The notes beneath the pieces were generated by a model that ran no database searches, was not told the origin of the DNA, and worked only from the letters and a program-made list of their open reading frames with translations. 64,000 nt of DNA. Source: a bacterium. GTDB lineage: Bacteria > Acidobacteriota > Thermoanaerobaculia > Multivoradales > J023. Below, piece after piece: positions 63,478 to 64,000 of the stretch. The position numbers and the translations under genes were made by a program. Within the stretch, counting starts at the first letter, position 1. Each line of letters begins with the position of its first letter. The stretch spans positions 51,943 to 115,942 of the forward strand of contig JAAELT010000473.1 of NCBI GenBank assembly GCA_024226315.1, given 5' to 3'.

Positions 63478-63528
63478 TGATCCCGAAGGGGATGTCCGCG
63501 TGAACGGGCCAGCGATCAACCGACCGTG
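63478..63528 (+). pseudogene. Decayed copy of the small MxGPAIxR gene
   Basis: ATGATCCCG resembles the start of the gene at 61323 (ATGCTCCCG), followed by a frameshift and a second segment, from GTG at 63499, encoding MNGPAINRP before a stop. Only the start of the family domain remains. The surrounding DNA also resembles the first copy, so this is a partial duplicate. Confidence 0.6.
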
Positions 63529-63569
63529 ATCCCGCTTGGCGGTCCTGGAATCCGAGAAAGGAGAATCCG

Positions 63570-64000
63570 ATGAAGAGAACGAGACTCACCCCCACGCTGG
63601 TCGCGATGAGCATGCTGCTCGCGTCGACCGGGCTTCTGGCCCAGGACGAGGCTCCTACGCAGATCCTCTTCGAGAACGTCCGCGTCTTCGACGGCACCAG
63701 CGAGAAGCTGACGGCCAAGACCAACGTGCTGGTCGAAGGCAATCTCATCAAGGCCGTCGGTTCCTCGGTGAGGGGCGGCGCGGGAGCCACGGTCGTCGAC
63801 GGCGGCGGGGGTATCCTGATGCCGGGGCTGATCGACACGCATGTCCATTTCAACATGAACGAGTCCAATCTCAACGCAATCGAAGCTGCGCGATGGGATC
63901 GGATCGCCTCGGTCGCGGCGGGGCACGCACGGGATTGGCTGATGGACGGTTTCACGACGGTCCGCGGGATGGGCAGCAACGCCGACGGTCTGAAAGAGAC
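63570..64000 (+). CDS. Amidohydrolase family protein (partial, runs off the window)
   Basis: The first 143 residues of an exported amidohydrolase (imidazolonepropionase-like superfamily). Signal peptide (1-25), then TQILFENVRVFDGTSEKL, LVEGNLIKAVGSS, GGILMPGLIDTHVHF with the HxH metal-binding motif, and GFTTVRGMGSNA. AAAGGAG lies before the ATG. A truncated paralog lies 1.2 kb upstream. The metal ligands in the C-terminal part and the substrate class are beyond the window. Confidence 0.87.
   Translation, partial: MKRTRLTPTLVAMSMLLASTGLLAQDEAPTQILFENVRVFDGTSEKLTAKTNVLVEGNLIKAVGSSVRGGAGATVVDGGGGILMPGLIDTHVHFNMNESNLNAIEAARWDRIASVAAGHARDWLMDGFTTVRGMGSNADGLKE

Overview
The window looks like one contiguous piece of a free-living, GC-rich bacterial chromosome (about two thirds GC by eye). 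GTG starts are frequent, and many neighbouring genes overlap by 4 to 8 bases. The best guess is Acidobacteriota, perhaps near Thermoanaerobaculia. This rests on the SpoVG/Prs/L25/Pth block, a K+-dependent-type membrane pyrophosphatase, PEGA-domain kinases, a SpoVG with a long tail, and secreted proteins ending in an FADGFESGD..W-like tail. That placement is inference, since no rRNA gene is present. I saw no tRNA, CRISPR array, insertion sequence or prophage.

Layout. 0-8.2 kb: a DUF4062/cyclase-like signalling protein, a cystathionine beta-synthase-like enzyme, and on the minus strand a very large REC-GGDEF-EAL-GGDEF-EAL protein. 8.5-14.2 kb: a tightly overlapped five-gene catabolic operon (xanthine-dehydrogenase-type FAD and 2Fe-2S subunits, amidase, FdrA, DUF1116) lacking a molybdenum subunit. 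14.2-17.4 kb: spoVG, prs, rplY and pth behind a good sigma70-type promoter. 17.5-23.3 kb: hppA, two NfeD-type proteins, floA and a protein with an SEH heptad array. 23.4-28.7 kb: a metal-uptake block with a promoter overlapped by a perfect AT-rich palindrome, a truncated outer-membrane-protein gene, a membrane-tethered DtxR-FeoA fusion, FeoB and two ZIP transporters.

29-31.8 kb: RNase HI with a zinc-finger-like N-terminus, a lipoprotein asparaginase, a broken DUF255 gene and an unknown membrane protein. 31.9-43.8 kb: a metallopeptidase-TPR protein, then on the minus strand a Ser/Thr kinase, TPR-NHL and PEGA-PDZ operon, then a histidine kinase with two response regulators, one a c-di-GMP enzyme. 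43.8-58 kb: a surface and secretion block with an Asp-box propeller, a cohesin-like protein overlapping a 2,255-residue dockerin-like/beta-helix protein, three tandem tail-collar proteins, two SAM-related enzymes and a small secreted protein. 58-64 kb: a MalT-like regulator, then a decaying region with an internally deleted SNF transporter, a duplicated 36-bp hairpin module, an AsmA-like protein, a PIN/antitoxin pair and intact and broken copies of an amidohydrolase.

The strongest candidates for something new are the feo promoter/operator with its tethered DtxR-FeoA regulator, the translationally coupled cohesin/dockerin-like pair, the FdrA/DUF1116 operon with orphan hydroxylase subunits, and the repeated hairpin module at the right end.
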